This document shows, piece after piece, positions 1-11,213 of a DNA stretch of 64,000 bases; position 1 is the stretch's first letter; each line of letters opens with the position of its first letter. A program made the position numbers and the translations under genes. The notes below the pieces were generated by a model that saw only the letters and a list, made by a program, of their open reading frames with translations, had not been told where the DNA came from and ran no database searches. The DNA is taken from NCBI RefSeq assembly GCF_001014615.2, contig NZ_LBCQ02000001.1:620001-684000 (forward strand), written 5' to 3'. This stretch comes from Aquamicrobium sp. LC103 (GTDB taxonomy: Bacteria > Pseudomonadota > Alphaproteobacteria > Rhizobiales > Rhizobiaceae).

Positions 1-1
1 T

Positions 2-562
2 GGCGGCGTCTTCGCGGCGGCGATGTTCGGCTGGTCGGTCACCGAGATCGGCGTCTTCGGGATCATCCTCAATATCGTGGCCATCTTCGGCTGTTGGGTC
101 GCCGCACAGCTCGACACCGCGCTCGGCTCCAAGACGGTGGTGATGATCGCGCTGATATTCCTGCTCGTCGCCACTGTCGGCATCATCTCGACCGGCCCCG
201 GTTTCACCCTCTTCGGCGCGCTGATGCTGCCGGGCGAGGATACCGGCGGCCTGTTCGGCACCCCGGCGGAGAAAGCCTATATCGTCTTCGGCCTGTTGAT
301 CGGGCTCGCCTTCGGCCCGGTGCAAGCCTCGTCGCGCTCCTATCTGGCACGCAGCGTCACCGCCGACGAGGCCGGCCGCTATTTCGGCATCTACGCCCTG
401 GCGGGCCGGGCAACGAGCTTCGTCGCGCCGTTCCTGGTCGCGACGGTCACGGCGATCAGCGGCTCGCCCCGACTCGGCATGACGATGATCCTGCTGTTCC
501 TCGCCGGAGGCATGGCGCTTCTGTGGCCGACGCCATACCCGGCGGACAAGATGGAGGAGTAG
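2..562 (+). CDS. MFS permease, UMF1/Atg22-like, C-terminal part (5' end outside window)
   Basis: The reading frame is open from the first bases, so the visible ATG at 23 is internal and this is the last ~186 residues of a longer transporter. Several hydrophobic helices are visible, with short basic or acidic loops between them (for example the segment around [16 protein letters not shown]). This pattern matches the C-terminal half of UMF1-type major facilitator permeases (Atg22-like), which is a family-level assignment; the substrate cannot be inferred. It converges on purH, with a hairpin between them. Confidence 0.75.
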   Translation, partial: GGVFAAAMFGWSVTEIGVFGIILNIVAIFGCWVAAQLDTALGSKTVVMIALIFLLVATVGIISTGPGFTLFGALMLPGEDTGGLFGTPAEKAYIVFGLLIGLAFGPVQASSRSYLARSVTADEAGRYFGIYALAGRATSFVAPFLVATVTAISGSPRLGMTMILLFLAGGMALLWPTPYPADKMEE

Positions 563-568
563 GCATCC

Positions 569-596
569 CTTCCTTCTCCCCGAGGAGGGAAGGAAG
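569..596. terminator. Hairpin between convergent MFS gene and purH
   Basis: An eight-base inverted repeat, CTTCCTTC (569-576) and GAAGGAAG (589-596), lies in the 40-base gap between two convergent stop codons. There is no clear T run, so its role as a shared terminator is inferred from position. Confidence 0.4.
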
Positions 597-602
597 AGCG
601 GC

Positions 603-2219
603 TCAGTGCCGGAAATGCCGGACGCCGGTGAACACCATCGCGATGCCGTGCTCGTCGGCGGCGGCGACCACCTCCTCGTCGCGCATCGAGCCGCCGGGCT
701 GGATGACGGCGGTCGCGCCGGCCTCGATGGCCGAGAGAAGCCCGTCGGCGAAGGGGAAGAAGGCGTCGGAAGCGACGACGGAGCCCTTGGTCAGCGGCTC
801 GGCCGAGCCCGCTGCTTCGGCGGCGTCGATCGCCTTGCGCGCGGCGATGCGGGCGGAATCCACGCGGCTCATCTGACCGGCCCCCACACCGACCGTGGCG
901 CCGTCCCTGGCATAGACGATCGCGTTCGACTTCACATGCTTGGCCACGCGGAAGGCGAAGCGCAGATCGGACATCTCGGCATCGCTCGGCGCGCGTTTCG
1001 TCACCACCTTCAGGTCGAGGTCGTCGACCACGGAATTGTCGCGTGACTGGACGAGCAGCCCGCCGGCGACCGATTTGACGGCCATGCCCGCCGCGCGCGG
1101 GTCGGGCAGGCCGCCGGTGACGAGCAGGCGCAGGTTCTTCTTCGCGGCGACGATGGCGGCGGCCTCTTCGGACGCTTCCGGCGCGATGATGACCTCGGTG
1201 AAGGTCTTGACGATCTCCTCGGCCGCTTCCGCGTCGAGCAGGCGGTTGAGCGCGACGATGCCGCCGAAGGCGGAGACGGGGTCGCAGGCCAGCGCCTTGA
1301 GATAGGCCGATTTCAGGTTGTCACCCTCGGCCACGCCGCAAGGGTTGGCATGCTTGATGATGGCGACGGCGGCGGTGCGCGCCGGATCGAACTCGGCGAC
1401 CAGCTCGAAGGCGGCGTCGGTGTCGTTGATGTTGTTGTAGGAAAGCTGCTTGCCCTGGAGCTGGCGCGCGCTCGCCACGCCGGGCCGCCTGTCGCCATTG
1501 ACGTAGAAGCCCGCCTGCTGGTGCGGGTTCTCGCCGTAGCGCATCACGTTCTCCAGCCTGCCGCCGAAAGCGCGCCAGGTCGGATGTTCGATCTCCAGCG
1601 CCTCGGCGAACCAGCCGGAGATCGCGGCATCGTAAGCCGCGGTGCGGGCATAGGCCTTGGCGGCGAGCTCCTGGCGAAACCGGTAGGGCGTCGCGCCGTC
1701 ATTGGCCTTCAAGGTGTCGATGAGGCGCGGATAATCGGCCGGGTCGGTGACGATCGCCACATAGGCATGGTTCTTGGCGGAGGCGCGGACCATTGCGGGG
1801 CCGCCGATGTCGATGTTCTCGACGACCGAGGGATAGTCGCCGCCCGCGGCGCGCACCTCCTCGAACGGATAGAGATTGATGACCGCGATATCGATGGCGC
1901 CGATGCCGTGCTCGGCCATCGCCGCCTTGTGCTCCTCGTCGTCGCGGATGGCGAGCAGGCCGCCATGGACGGAAGGGTGCAGCGTCTTGACGCGGCCGTC
2001 CATGATCTCGGGGAAACCGGTGATGTCGGAGACGTCCTTCACCGGAATGCCTGCTTCGGCGATCGCGCGCGCGGTGCCGCCGGTGGAAACCAGCTCGACG
2101 TCCGCCTCGTGCAGCGTGCGGGCGAGTTTCAGCAGGCCGGCCTTGTCGGAAACCGACAAAAGCGCGCGGCGCGCCTTCACCAGATCAGGTGCGGGAATTT
2201 TCTTCGAGGCGACGGCCAT
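603..2219 (-). CDS. purH: Bifunctional AICAR transformylase / IMP cyclohydrolase
   Basis: PurH catalyses the last two steps of de novo IMP synthesis in the cytoplasm: formyl transfer from 10-formyl-THF to AICAR, then ring closure. The 538-residue protein has the N-terminal MGS-like cyclohydrolase domain ([40 protein letters not shown]) and the AICARFT domain ([25 protein letters not shown], with the transformylase Lys-His). The C-terminus [10 protein letters not shown] is the usual PurH end. I chose the ATG at 2219 (MAVASKK) over an upstream in-frame start because family members begin close to the [10 protein letters not shown] motif. Heparinase and rsmB lie upstream on the same strand, a common rhizobial order. 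Confidence 0.97.
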   Translation of the reverse strand: MAVASKKIPAPDLVKARRALLSVSDKAGLLKLARTLHEADVELVSTGGTARAIAEAGIPVKDVSDITGFPEIMDGRVKTLHPSVHGGLLAIRDDEEHKAAMAEHGIGAIDIAVINLYPFEEVRAAGGDYPSVVENIDIGGPAMVRASAKNHAYVAIVTDPADYPRLIDTLKANDGATPYRFRQELAAKAYARTAAYDAAISGWFAEALEIEHPTWRAFGGRLENVMRYGENPHQQAGFYVNGDRRPGVASARQLQGKQLSYNNINDTDAAFELVAEFDPARTAAVAIIKHANPCGVAEGDNLKSAYLKALACDPVSAFGGIVALNRLLDAEAAEEIVKTFTEVIIAPEASEEAAAIVAAKKNLRLLVTGGLPDPRAAGMAVKSVAGGLLVQSRDNSVVDDLDLKVVTKRAPSDAEMSDLRFAFRVAKHVKSNAIVYARDGATVGVGAGQMSRVDSARIAARKAIDAAEAAGSAEPLTKGSVVASDAFFPFADGLLSAIEAGATAVIQPGGSMRDEEVVAAADEHGIAMVFTGVRHFRH

Positions 2220-2375
2220 GGTGCGGGGCTCCGGGATCGGTAAGGAAGAGATGCGCGGGGGCCTATCACAACCCGGCCGCATTGAAAACGCCGCGCTGCC
2301 GCCGAAGGCGGCATTCCCCGAGCCAATCGAAAAACATTCCGAAGGCCTGGTCAGGGAGAGGTGAACCGGCCGACC

Positions 2376-4073
2376 CTAGAGCTTCTGAATACGCCAGTGG
2401 ATCTCGGGATGTTCGGACGCCTTGAAGCTCAGCACGATCTGGCTGCTGCGGCGCGGCCCGCCGAGGCCTGCGAAGAAAAGCGATTCCTCCACCGCCGGCA
2501 GAAGCTCCTGGCAGGAAAACACCCAGCCGTCGCCGTCCCGCGCGCTCAGGATCAGCCGCTGGTGCCGGTCCTCGAAGAGCTCGATATGAGGATGGAGGTG
2601 GAAGCGCACCTGAACGGCGTCGCGGCCATTGGCGCGTGCCGTGTCGCCGCTCGAGCGGAAGAAGCGGTCGATGCCCTCGACAAGCTTGCCTTCGGCCGAC
2701 AGCGACAGCTCGCGCTGATGGTAGAGGCCGAAGCGCGGCACATAAGCGTCGTGGCTCGCCACGAAGCCCTGGGTGCCGTCGCCGTCGGTCCGTTCGCACC
2801 GCACCCGCCGCGGTCCGTTGATGAGAGGCGTGCCGAGCAGACGGGTCAGACGCGGCGACAGGACGAAGCGGCCCGACGAAGTGTCGTTCACCGTCGCGGT
2901 GGAGTGCGCCGCCGTGGAGCGCGCGAGCGGGCGGAAATCCTCCGCGCCATAGGTGTCGACGCCGCAATTGACGACGAAATGATGCCGCCCGGAGGAGAGC
3001 TCGAAGGAGAGGCAGCCCGCCTGTGCCTGGTGCGACAGTTCGGTCGGTGGCGGAGCGCCCGCGTCGGCGATCACCGTGGTGGTGCCCATCGCGAGGCGCT
3101 CGTAGCCCGAATGCGGCGCATGCAGGAGCGGAGCGCCGGCGGTGTCGTCATGGTGCAGGATCGCCGCGATGCGGTCGTGGCTGGTCGCGCCCATGCCGTT
3201 GAACCGCGCCAGCGTGCCGTCCTGGTGGCGGAAGAAGCGCAGCGCCGGCAGCATGCGTTCCACCGCGCCGATCAGAGCCTCCGGCGGGGCCTCGGCCTGG
3301 TTGGAATAGGTCTGGCGCAGCGGTAGGAGGTCGGCAAGCAGTTCCAGCACCGCCTCCGGATTGCGGGAGACGTGGCCGCCGTCGGGAAATATCTGGCGTT
3401 CGAGCTCCGCGCTCAGATGCTTGCTGGCGCTGCGGATCGCCGAAGAGGGAACCGGCAGCGAGAGCGCGGCGAAGGCGAGCGCTATGCGGGCTCTCAGCCG
3501 CTCCTCGCCGTCGGGCATTTCGGCGGCCACCGCGCGCAGATAGCGGATCTGAAGGGTAAGCGACTTGAGGAAGGCGCGATAGAAGGGGAACTCGGCGCCC
3601 TGCAGCACGACGGCGGAATGCTGCAGCCACGAGATGATGCGACGCGCGGTGACGGCCGGTTCCCAGGCGACGCCGGAAATCCGCCTGCCGTAAATGGAAA
3701 TCCAGTCCGATACGAGCGCCCGTGCATTGGCCGAAGCGAGATCGGTGCCGGCGGCGCGCATGTGGCGCAGCCAGCGGAAACCATGCAGCGAGCGCTGCCA
3801 GGCCGGGTTCGCGACGTCGGTCTGGAAGGGCGACGCGCCGACGGTGTCGACCGTGAAGCCGCCGAGCGGGAAACGGCCATGGTAAATCTCATGCGCGATC
3901 TGCGGATCGGCGAGGCGCAGATCCGGAGGCGCGATGAGCACGCGCTCCGGCGTTCGGCCCGTGAAACGCCAGCGATAGATCGGGCCGGCGCGCAATCGCC
4001 GCCGCACCCGTCGCCAGATTTCCGAGGCGACAAGAATACAAAGCTGCGGGGCGTCACCCCTCGCAATCGTCAA
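2376..4073 (-). CDS. Heparinase II/III family protein
   Basis: About 565 residues. The N-terminal alpha/alpha-toroid-like region is Arg/Trp-rich and the C-terminal half is beta-rich (ADAGAPPPTELSHQAQ, LSFELSSGRHHFVVNCG), as in the heparinase II/III family found between rsmB and purH in many Hyphomicrobiales. Relatives are polysaccharide lyases, but the substrate here is unknown and may be a cell-envelope polysaccharide. I propose a TTG start at 4073: it is preceded by a strong AAGGAGG nine bases upstream, whereas the longer frame starting at 4136 (also TTG) has no ribosome binding site. I see no signal peptide. It lies 99 bases downstream of rsmB. Confidence 0.85.
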   Translation of the reverse strand: MTIARGDAPQLCILVASEIWRRVRRRLRAGPIYRWRFTGRTPERVLIAPPDLRLADPQIAHEIYHGRFPLGGFTVDTVGASPFQTDVANPAWQRSLHGFRWLRHMRAAGTDLASANARALVSDWISIYGRRISGVAWEPAVTARRIISWLQHSAVVLQGAEFPFYRAFLKSLTLQIRYLRAVAAEMPDGEERLRARIALAFAALSLPVPSSAIRSASKHLSAELERQIFPDGGHVSRNPEAVLELLADLLPLRQTYSNQAEAPPEALIGAVERMLPALRFFRHQDGTLARFNGMGATSHDRIAAILHHDDTAGAPLLHAPHSGYERLAMGTTTVIADAGAPPPTELSHQAQAGCLSFELSSGRHHFVVNCGVDTYGAEDFRPLARSTAAHSTATVNDTSSGRFVLSPRLTRLLGTPLINGPRRVRCERTDGDGTQGFVASHDAYVPRFGLYHQRELSLSAEGKLVEGIDRFFRSSGDTARANGRDAVQVRFHLHPHIELFEDRHQRLILSARDGDGWVFSCQELLPAVEESLFFAGLGGPRRSSQIVLSFKASEHPEIHWRIQKL

Positions 4074-4172
4074 AATCCGCACCCTCCTTGCCGCGTCGCC
4101 CCGACGCGACCTTCGGGAATAGCTTAGATGATTCAAGAGTTTGTGCGAAGGCGAAATATCGGCGGAAGGGTT

Positions 4173-5567
4173 TCACCCCGTCCTTCGCATGCGCGCGGCG
4201 TAGAATCCGTCGAGTCCGGAGAGCCGCGGCGAGGCGTTCGCGAAGCCCGCGGGTGTCGTGCGCAGCGCACCGTGCGCGGCACGGAAATCCGGCGAGAAGG
4301 GAAATTCGTCCGCCGCGACGGGAACCGGAATTACGTCCGACGTCTCCGCCAGAAAGGTGTCGTAGAGCGCCTCGCCCTCCTCCGGATCTAGCGAGCAGTT
4401 GGAGAAGACGACGAGCCCGCCGGGCTTGACCAGCTTCACCGCCTGGTCGAGCAGCCGGCGCTGCAGCGCGGCGAGCTTGGAGATGTCCTCGGGCGACTTG
4501 GTCCAAGGCACGTCGGGATGACGGCGCACCGTTCCCGTGGAAGAGCAGGGCGCATCGAGCAGCACCGCGTCGAAGAGGGCTTCGGGCTGGTATTTCGCCA
4601 TGTCCGCGACGACGATCTCGGCGGAGAGCTTCAGCCGGTCGAGGTTCGCGGCGAGCCGCTTCGCGCGGTTGGCGGAGAGGTCGAGCGCGGTGACCTTCGC
4701 GCCGGCATGGGCAAGCTGCGCGGTCTTGCCGCCGGGGGCGGCGCAGAGATCGGCGACGCGAAGGCCGGACACGTCTGCCAGCATGCGCGCCGGAATGCTT
4801 GCCGCCGCGTCCTGTACCCACCATTCGCCCTCGGCGAAGCCGGGCAGTTCGGCGACCGGCCCATCGAGCCTTTCGAGCCGCACGCTGCCGGTCGGCAGCA
4901 CGATGCCGCCGAGCCGCGCCGCCCAGCCGGCTGGATCGGATTTCACGGTCAGGTCGATCGGCGCCTCGACGCGGTGAGCCTCGAGGATCGCGGCGGTTTC
5001 GTCGTCGCCATAGGCGGCGCGCAGGCGCGCGGCGAACCAGTCGGGGGCTTCGACGGTTTGTGCGAGCGCAGCCGGCAGGGCGCGCTCCTTGCGCCGCGCG
5101 ATCTCGCGAAGCACCCCATTGACGAGGCCGGAGAAGCGCGCGGTGCGCGGGTCGGACTTCGCATGGCTGACGGCGAGGTCGACGGCCGCGCTGTCGGGAA
5201 TGTCGAGGAACAGCATCTGCGCCGCCGCGACATGCAGGATGTGGCTCAGCGAATGCGCGTTGGCCGGCAGGGGGCGGTCGAGGCGTGCGACGATCAGCGC
5301 CTCGACCGTGCGGCGGAAGCGCAGCGCCGTCGCGAGGATCGCCCGCACCAGCGCGCGGTCGCGCATGTCGAGCGCGAGGAATTGCGGATGGCCGTGATCG
5401 TGGTCGGTGAGCCCGTCGAGCGAGGTGCCCGCATCCACCACCGCGCCGAGAAGGCGCGCCGCGGTGCGACGCGCCTGCAGTCCGGCAATGTCATCGCCGG
5501 GGGAGGCATGTTGCTTTCGGGTGCGAGCGTTGCGGTTTCCTGCGGCAGCCGGCGTGCCGGCGTTCAC
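4173..5567 (-). CDS. rsmB: RsmB-family rRNA (cytosine-C5) methyltransferase with NusB-like N-domain
   Basis: The family transfers methyl from SAM to a cytosine of 16S rRNA (C967 in E. coli). The N-terminal ~130 residues are NusB-like ([40 protein letters not shown]). The C-terminal Fmu/RsmF-type methyltransferase has the SAM loop ([18 protein letters not shown]) and the catalytic-region motifs [15 protein letters not shown] and [12 protein letters not shown], with both cysteines present. An open frame extends to 5678, but a GTG at 5567 overlaps the htpX stop as GTGA, with AAGGGTCC upstream, so I take that start (464 aa). Translation is probably coupled to htpX. Confidence 0.93.
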   Translation of the reverse strand: MNAGTPAAAGNRNARTRKQHASPGDDIAGLQARRTAARLLGAVVDAGTSLDGLTDHDHGHPQFLALDMRDRALVRAILATALRFRRTVEALIVARLDRPLPANAHSLSHILHVAAAQMLFLDIPDSAAVDLAVSHAKSDPRTARFSGLVNGVLREIARRKERALPAALAQTVEAPDWFAARLRAAYGDDETAAILEAHRVEAPIDLTVKSDPAGWAARLGGIVLPTGSVRLERLDGPVAELPGFAEGEWWVQDAAASIPARMLADVSGLRVADLCAAPGGKTAQLAHAGAKVTALDLSANRAKRLAANLDRLKLSAEIVVADMAKYQPEALFDAVLLDAPCSSTGTVRRHPDVPWTKSPEDISKLAALQRRLLDQAVKLVKPGGLVVFSNCSLDPEEGEALYDTFLAETSDVIPVPVAADEFPFSPDFRAAHGALRTTPAGFANASPRLSGLDGFYAARMRRTG

Positions 5568-6568
5568 GACCAGGGACCCTTGCGACCGCTGCGCGGTCCG
5601 GTGGGGTTGTTGCCCCAGGGGCTCGGCCGCTGCTCGCGGGGCTTGGGCGCATCTGCGCGGCCGGCACCATGGCTCCACGGGCCTTGCGGGGCAGCCGAGG
5701 GCGCGTGATCCTGCCGCGGCGTGCCGAACTCGGCGGCCATGGCCTGGAGGGCGGCGATGCGGTTGTCGGTGTTCGGGTGGGTGGAGAACAGATTGTCCAT
5801 CCGCTCGCCCGAAAGCGGGTTGATGATGAACATATGCGCGGTCGCGGGGTTGCGCTCGGCATCGGGATTGTGGATCGCCTTGGCGCTGCGCGCGATCTTG
5901 TCGAGCGCGGAGGCGAGCCAGATCGGGTTGCCGCAGATCTCCGCGCCGCGGCGGTCGGCGGAATATTCGCGCGTGCGGCTGATCGCCATCTGCACCATCA
6001 TCGCGGCGAGCGGAGCGACGATCATGGCGACGAGCACGCCGACGATGCCGAGCGGATTGTTGTTGTCGCGATTGCCGCCGAAGAAGAAGGCGAAATTGCC
6101 GAGCATGGAGATCGCGCCCGCGAGCGTGGCGGTGATCGTCATGGTCAGCGTGTCGTGGTTCTGCACATGGGCGAGCTCATGCGCCATCACGCCGGCGACC
6201 TCTTCGGGCGAGAGACGGCTCAGGAGGCCGGTGGTGGCGGCGACGGCCGCGTTCCGCGGGTTGCGGCCGGTGGCGAAGGCGTTGGGCTGCGGGTTGTCGA
6301 TCAGATAGACCTTGGGCATCGGCAGGCTGGCGCGCGCGGCGAGATCGCGCACGATGCGGTAATATTCCGGCGCGCTGCGCTCGTCGACCTCGGTGGCATG
6401 GTGCATGCGCAGCACCATCTTGTCGGAATTCCAGTAGCTGAAGATGTTCATGCCGGCGGCGATCAGGAAGGCGATCGTCATTCCGCCCGATCCGCCGATC
6501 AGATAGCCGACGCCCATGAAAAGCGCGGTCATGAACGCCAGAAGCATGGCAGTGCGGACAAGATTCAT
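5564..6568 (-). CDS. htpX: Membrane zinc metalloprotease HtpX (M48B)
   Basis: HtpX is an inner-membrane protease that degrades misfolded membrane proteins. The 334-residue protein has two N-terminal membrane helices ([18 protein letters not shown], then [17 protein letters not shown]), the zinc site HELAH in [15 protein letters not shown], further helices, and the downstream Glu in [17 protein letters not shown]. After the catalytic domain comes a Pro/Arg/Gly-rich hydrophilic tail of about 40 residues ([13 protein letters not shown] onward), common in rhizobial HtpX. The ATG at 6568 has GGAG six bases upstream. It is the first gene of the htpX-rsmB-heparinase-purH run and is divergent from the DUF1674 gene. 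Confidence 0.96.
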   Translation of the reverse strand: MNLVRTAMLLAFMTALFMGVGYLIGGSGGMTIAFLIAAGMNIFSYWNSDKMVLRMHHATEVDERSAPEYYRIVRDLAARASLPMPKVYLIDNPQPNAFATGRNPRNAAVAATTGLLSRLSPEEVAGVMAHELAHVQNHDTLTMTITATLAGAISMLGNFAFFFGGNRDNNNPLGIVGVLVAMIVAPLAAMMVQMAISRTREYSADRRGAEICGNPIWLASALDKIARSAKAIHNPDAERNPATAHMFIINPLSGERMDNLFSTHPNTDNRIAALQAMAAEFGTPRQDHAPSAAPQGPWSHGAGRADAPKPREQRPSPWGNNPTGPRSGRKGPWS

Positions 6569-6670
6569 TAACAGCTCCGGTTTCGAGGCCGGCCGGGTCG
6601 ATCCGGCCGGTGCATTGGCTTATATGATGGTAACCATGAACCGCGGTTTCAATATTCCGGCAGTGCACGC

Positions 6671-6895
6671 ATGACCAGCAGCAACGACGAGACACCCACG
6701 ATAGACGAAGTCGCCGAGCCGCGCGCCAGGAAACTTTCGCCCGCCGCCGAACGGGCGCTGGCGGAAGCGGAGGCGCGCCGCGCCGAAGCGCTGAAGAAGG
6801 AAGCGGCCCTGCCCAGGGAACTTGGCGGGCGTGGCGGAAACGATCCGGCCCGCTACGGCGATTGGGAGGTCAAGGGCATGGCCAGCGACTTCTGA
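6671..6895 (+). CDS. DUF1674 / SDHAF4-like succinate dehydrogenase assembly factor
   Basis: A 74-residue hydrophilic protein. Its N-terminal part is Ala/Glu/Arg-rich and helical. It ends in the DUF1674 signature, seen as LGGRGGNDPARYGDWEVKG followed by MASDF. Mitochondrial SDHAF4 of this family protects the flavinylated SdhA subunit before assembly, and a similar role in bacteria is inferred. It is divergent from htpX, a conserved arrangement in Hyphomicrobiales. The ATG has no obvious Shine-Dalgarno. Confidence 0.9.
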   Translation: MTSSNDETPTIDEVAEPRARKLSPAAERALAEAEARRAEALKKEAALPRELGGRGGNDPARYGDWEVKGMASDF

Positions 6896-7282
6896 GGCGT
6901 TCTACGGCGCTGCCGTCGAAGGCGAGGAAGCGGCCGCCGCGCTGCTCACACTTGCCATGGTGCGGGATATGAGGGCGGCGCGCCTATCGCAAGGGCCTTG
7001 GGCCTGTCCCGAAATGAGCGGTGGTGCCGAAACGGGACGGCCGGCCTGTCCCGCTTCGGGAAATTTCCGGCATTGGGCAAGGGCGTAACCTGCCGCGCGA
7101 TGTGAACGGGGCAACACGGTTGCGACGATTCATAAGCGCTTAACCATCCCAAGCGCGAAAATTATTCGAAAACAGTTTGTTAGAGTTGTTCCTAATAAAA
7201 GGCCGCACTTTCGTTCGGAGGCGGCCCGCAATCTGCAGGTGTGTTTCCGACAGTGCGGGGCTGTCGCGAAGGGAGACATGTC
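6896..7282. other. Gene-free stretch with nested repeats and an AT-rich leader
   Basis: I see no convincing gene here. GGCCTGTCCCG occurs twice (7001-7011 and 7043-7053). Between the copies lies CGGGACGGCC (7033-7042), which can pair with either, so alternative hairpins are possible. A GGAAATTTCC palindrome is at 7059-7068. From about 7130 the sequence becomes AT-rich. It contains TTAACCAT at 7140-7147, which matches the alphaproteobacterial CtrA half-site, and probably holds the promoter of the vWA gene. Confidence 0.45.
7140..7147 (+). promoter_or_regulatory. Possible CtrA half-site upstream of the vWA gene
   Basis: The octamer TTAACCAT matches the half-site that CtrA recognises in alphaproteobacteria. 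It is 136 bases before the start codon. Tad/Flp pilus genes are known CtrA targets in some relatives, so regulation is plausible, but this is inference from one short motif. Confidence 0.3.
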
Positions 7283-8605
7283 ATGCAGGCAATGAGAGGT
7301 AGCCTCCGGAGGATCGCGGCGCGTTTCGTCCGCTCGACGGAGGGCAATTTCGCGGTGATGATGGGCGTCGTCGCCTCGGTGCTGGCGCTGTCGGCGGGCT
7401 ACGCACTCAACACCGCGCAACTCTATCACGCCAAGTCCAACCTGCTCGCGGCGCTCGACGCCGCCGTCACCTCGACGGCGCGCGACCTGACGACCGGCAA
7501 GATCGAGGAGAAGGATGCCCGCACGATCGTCGAGGCATTCCTGTTGGCCAATGGCGACCGCGCCTTTGCCGGCCCCGGTCGCGTCACGCTCGACAGCGTC
7601 GTCATAGACAGGGTCGCAAGCACGGTTTCCGCGCAGGCGAGCGTGGTGGTCGACGTGGCCTTCCCGCTCTTCGGCACGCTGAACCGCCAGCGCATCACCA
7701 CCGATTCAGCCGCGCTCTACTCGGACAAGAAGATCGAGGTGGCGATGATGCTGGACGTGACGGGTTCGATGCAGGGTCAGAAGATCCGCGACCTGAAGAC
7801 GGCGGCCAAAAATGCGGTCGACGCGTTTCTGGTCGGACAGAATCAGGCCGACCCGCGTGTGCGCGTCGCGATCGTGCCTTATGCGGATGCGGTGAACACG
7901 GGCTCGCTCTCGAATTACGTCTATGTCGAGCGGAACCGAAATTCCGAGGCGGAACCGCCAAGCGCAAGCGATCCCAAGGCGGTAGCCGGCGGCGGTCCCG
8001 ACAGATGCGCCACGGACCGTGAAGGAAGGCAGCAATTTACGGATGCCGACCCCTACACCGCGATGGTCAATCGCGACTATCGCCTGGAGTTCTGTCCCAC
8101 GGCCGCCCTACGGCCGCTCTCTGCCGATCAAGCCGCATTGAAAGCCGTGATCGATGGCTTCACCGCGAACGGACACACCGCAGGGCAGATCGGAATACAA
8201 TGGAGTTGGTACATGCTTTCGCCACAATGGGCGAGCGTGCTGCCTGCGTCGGCGCGCCCCCAGCCTCATGATCCGAAGGCGGTCGCCAAATATGCGATTC
8301 TGATGACTGACGGCGAGTTCAATACGGCTTTTGCCGACGTCACCCACGGACAGAATGTTCGCGACCAAGCGTCGAAATCGCGCTCCTATGCCGAACGGCT
8401 CTGCTCCGAAATGCGCAAGCAAGGCATCGAGATATTCACCGTCGGATTCATGCTGAAGGCGAATGCGAAAGCGGTGATGCGCAATTGCGCAACGCCCGAC
8501 AGCGGCGGAATCAAGCACTATTACGAGGCGGCGACAGGCGAGGAACTCGACGCCGCCTTCCAGGAAATCGCCCGCAACATCGAGCGCCTGGCACTGACCA
8601 GATAG
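7283..8605 (+). CDS. TadG-like pilus-associated protein with vWA domain
   Basis: A 440-residue protein. The N-terminal basic segment and single membrane helix (RSTEGNFAVMMGVVASVLAL) form the TadE/TadG prepilin-like region found in Flp/Tad pilus loci. A von Willebrand A domain follows, with MIDAS residues in MMLDVTGSMQGQ and later ILMTDGEFNT. Near the end, CATPDSGGIKHYYEA then EELDAAFQEIARNIERL is typical of this group. I chose the ATG at 7283 because GGGAG lies seven bases upstream; an earlier in-frame start at 7241 lacks one. No other tad gene is nearby, so it is an orphan TadG-type protein, probably membrane-anchored with the vWA domain periplasmic or exposed. Confidence 0.85.
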   Translation: MQAMRGSLRRIAARFVRSTEGNFAVMMGVVASVLALSAGYALNTAQLYHAKSNLLAALDAAVTSTARDLTTGKIEEKDARTIVEAFLLANGDRAFAGPGRVTLDSVVIDRVASTVSAQASVVVDVAFPLFGTLNRQRITTDSAALYSDKKIEVAMMLDVTGSMQGQKIRDLKTAAKNAVDAFLVGQNQADPRVRVAIVPYADAVNTGSLSNYVYVERNRNSEAEPPSASDPKAVAGGGPDRCATDREGRQQFTDADPYTAMVNRDYRLEFCPTAALRPLSADQAALKAVIDGFTANGHTAGQIGIQWSWYMLSPQWASVLPASARPQPHDPKAVAKYAILMTDGEFNTAFADVTHGQNVRDQASKSRSYAERLCSEMRKQGIEIFTVGFMLKANAKAVMRNCATPDSGGIKHYYEAATGEELDAAFQEIARNIERLALTR

Positions 8606-8636
8606 CCGGCGGCGTCTCCCGCCGCGCAAAGGAAAA

Positions 8637-8659
8637 GGGCCATCCGAAAAGGATGGCCC
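8637..8659 (-). terminator. Terminator, strongest on the minus strand
   Basis: A perfect nine-base stem, GGGCCATCC (8637-8645) with GGATGGCCC (8651-8659), has a five-base loop. Read on the minus strand it is followed by TTTTCCTTT, a proper U tract. Read on the plus strand it has no T run, although it may still help end the vWA transcript. It implies a minus-strand transcript arriving from the 8.7-8.9 kb side. Confidence 0.7.
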
Positions 8660-8726
8660 CCGTGTTTCCGTTCGCGGCGCGGCCTCGTGGCGGCAGCAAG
8701 GCTGCCGGCCGCGCGTCACGCGCCTG

Positions 8727-8795
8727 TCAGGAAGAATGCTTCCCGAAAGGACGATCCGCCGGGGCCACGCTCAGGAACATGGAATCACTCGACAT
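8727..8795 (-). CDS. Candidate 22-codon micro-gene with extended Shine-Dalgarno
   Basis: On the minus strand an ATG at 8795 opens a 22-codon frame, MSSDSMFLSVAPADRPFGKH followed by two serines and TGA. The preceding bases GAAAGGAGGTGATCC (8797-8811 read in reverse) are complementary to the 3' tail expected for alphaproteobacterial 16S rRNA over about 15 bases. GGAGG sits seven bases from the ATG. Downstream on the same strand are a GC-rich hairpin (CGGCAGC/GCTGCCG, 8691-8707) and a U-tract terminator (8637-8659), so the region looks like a complete short transcript. I do not recognise the peptide. It could be a small protein or a dual-function sRNA. Confidence 0.5.
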   Translation of the reverse strand: MSSDSMFLSVAPADRPFGKHSS

Positions 8796-8918
8796 CGGAT
8801 CACCTCCTTTCAGTTCGTTGAACACGACCACAAGGTGGGGTGTTTCGCGCCGCGGCGCAAGGGCCTTTGTTGTCGGTCGTGCGTCCGCTAACGTGTCGCC
8901 GGGTATTTGGGGGCTGAG

Positions 8919-9209
8919 ATGGGCAGGTTTGCGAACACGCTGTCGATGATGCTTGTCGTTACGACGCAGGCATCGACGTCATTTGCAATGACGGGGTTCC
9001 ATGACGAACCGCGATGGGTGCAATCCGGCCCGGTTCAACTCGCTCAAGGAGCGCGCTCCTGCAAGCAAGTGAGCTCCTGCGAGGAGGCGGTGGAGCTTTG
9101 GTGCGGCGGTTATCGGCGTGCGGATGGGGATGGCGACGGCATTCCTTGCGAGAACGTCTGCTCGAGCAAGGAAGAAGTGGACCGCATCCGAGAAGAGATC
9201 GGCTGCTAA
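8919..9209 (+). CDS. Secreted Excalibur calcium-binding domain protein
   Basis: A 96-residue protein with a probable N-terminal signal peptide (MGRFANTLSMMLVVTTQAST, cleavage perhaps after SFA). The C-terminal half has the Excalibur pattern: a Cys in SCKQVSSCEEAVE, then the acidic loop DGDGDGIPCENVC, with two cysteine pairs. Excalibur domains bind calcium and are found on extracellular nucleases and other surface proteins; here the domain stands alone. I took the ATG at 8919, preceded by GGGGGCTGAG, over a TTG four codons earlier. A strong hairpin follows the stop. Confidence 0.82.
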   Translation: MGRFANTLSMMLVVTTQASTSFAMTGFHDEPRWVQSGPVQLAQGARSCKQVSSCEEAVELWCGGYRRADGDGDGIPCENVCSSKEEVDRIREEIGC

Positions 9210-9223
9210 AATGGAAGGCATGC

Positions 9224-9249
9224 GGGGCTTCCACCTGTGTGGAAGCCCC
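9224..9249. terminator. Shared hairpin terminator between the Excalibur gene and acs
   Basis: A perfect 11-base stem, GGGGCTTCCAC (9224-9234) with GTGGAAGCCCC (9239-9249), has a four-base loop. It lies between convergent stop codons. T-richness downstream is weak on both strands. Confidence 0.6.
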
Positions 9250-9257
9250 TGGCGCCT

Positions 9258-11213
<1,956 letters not shown>

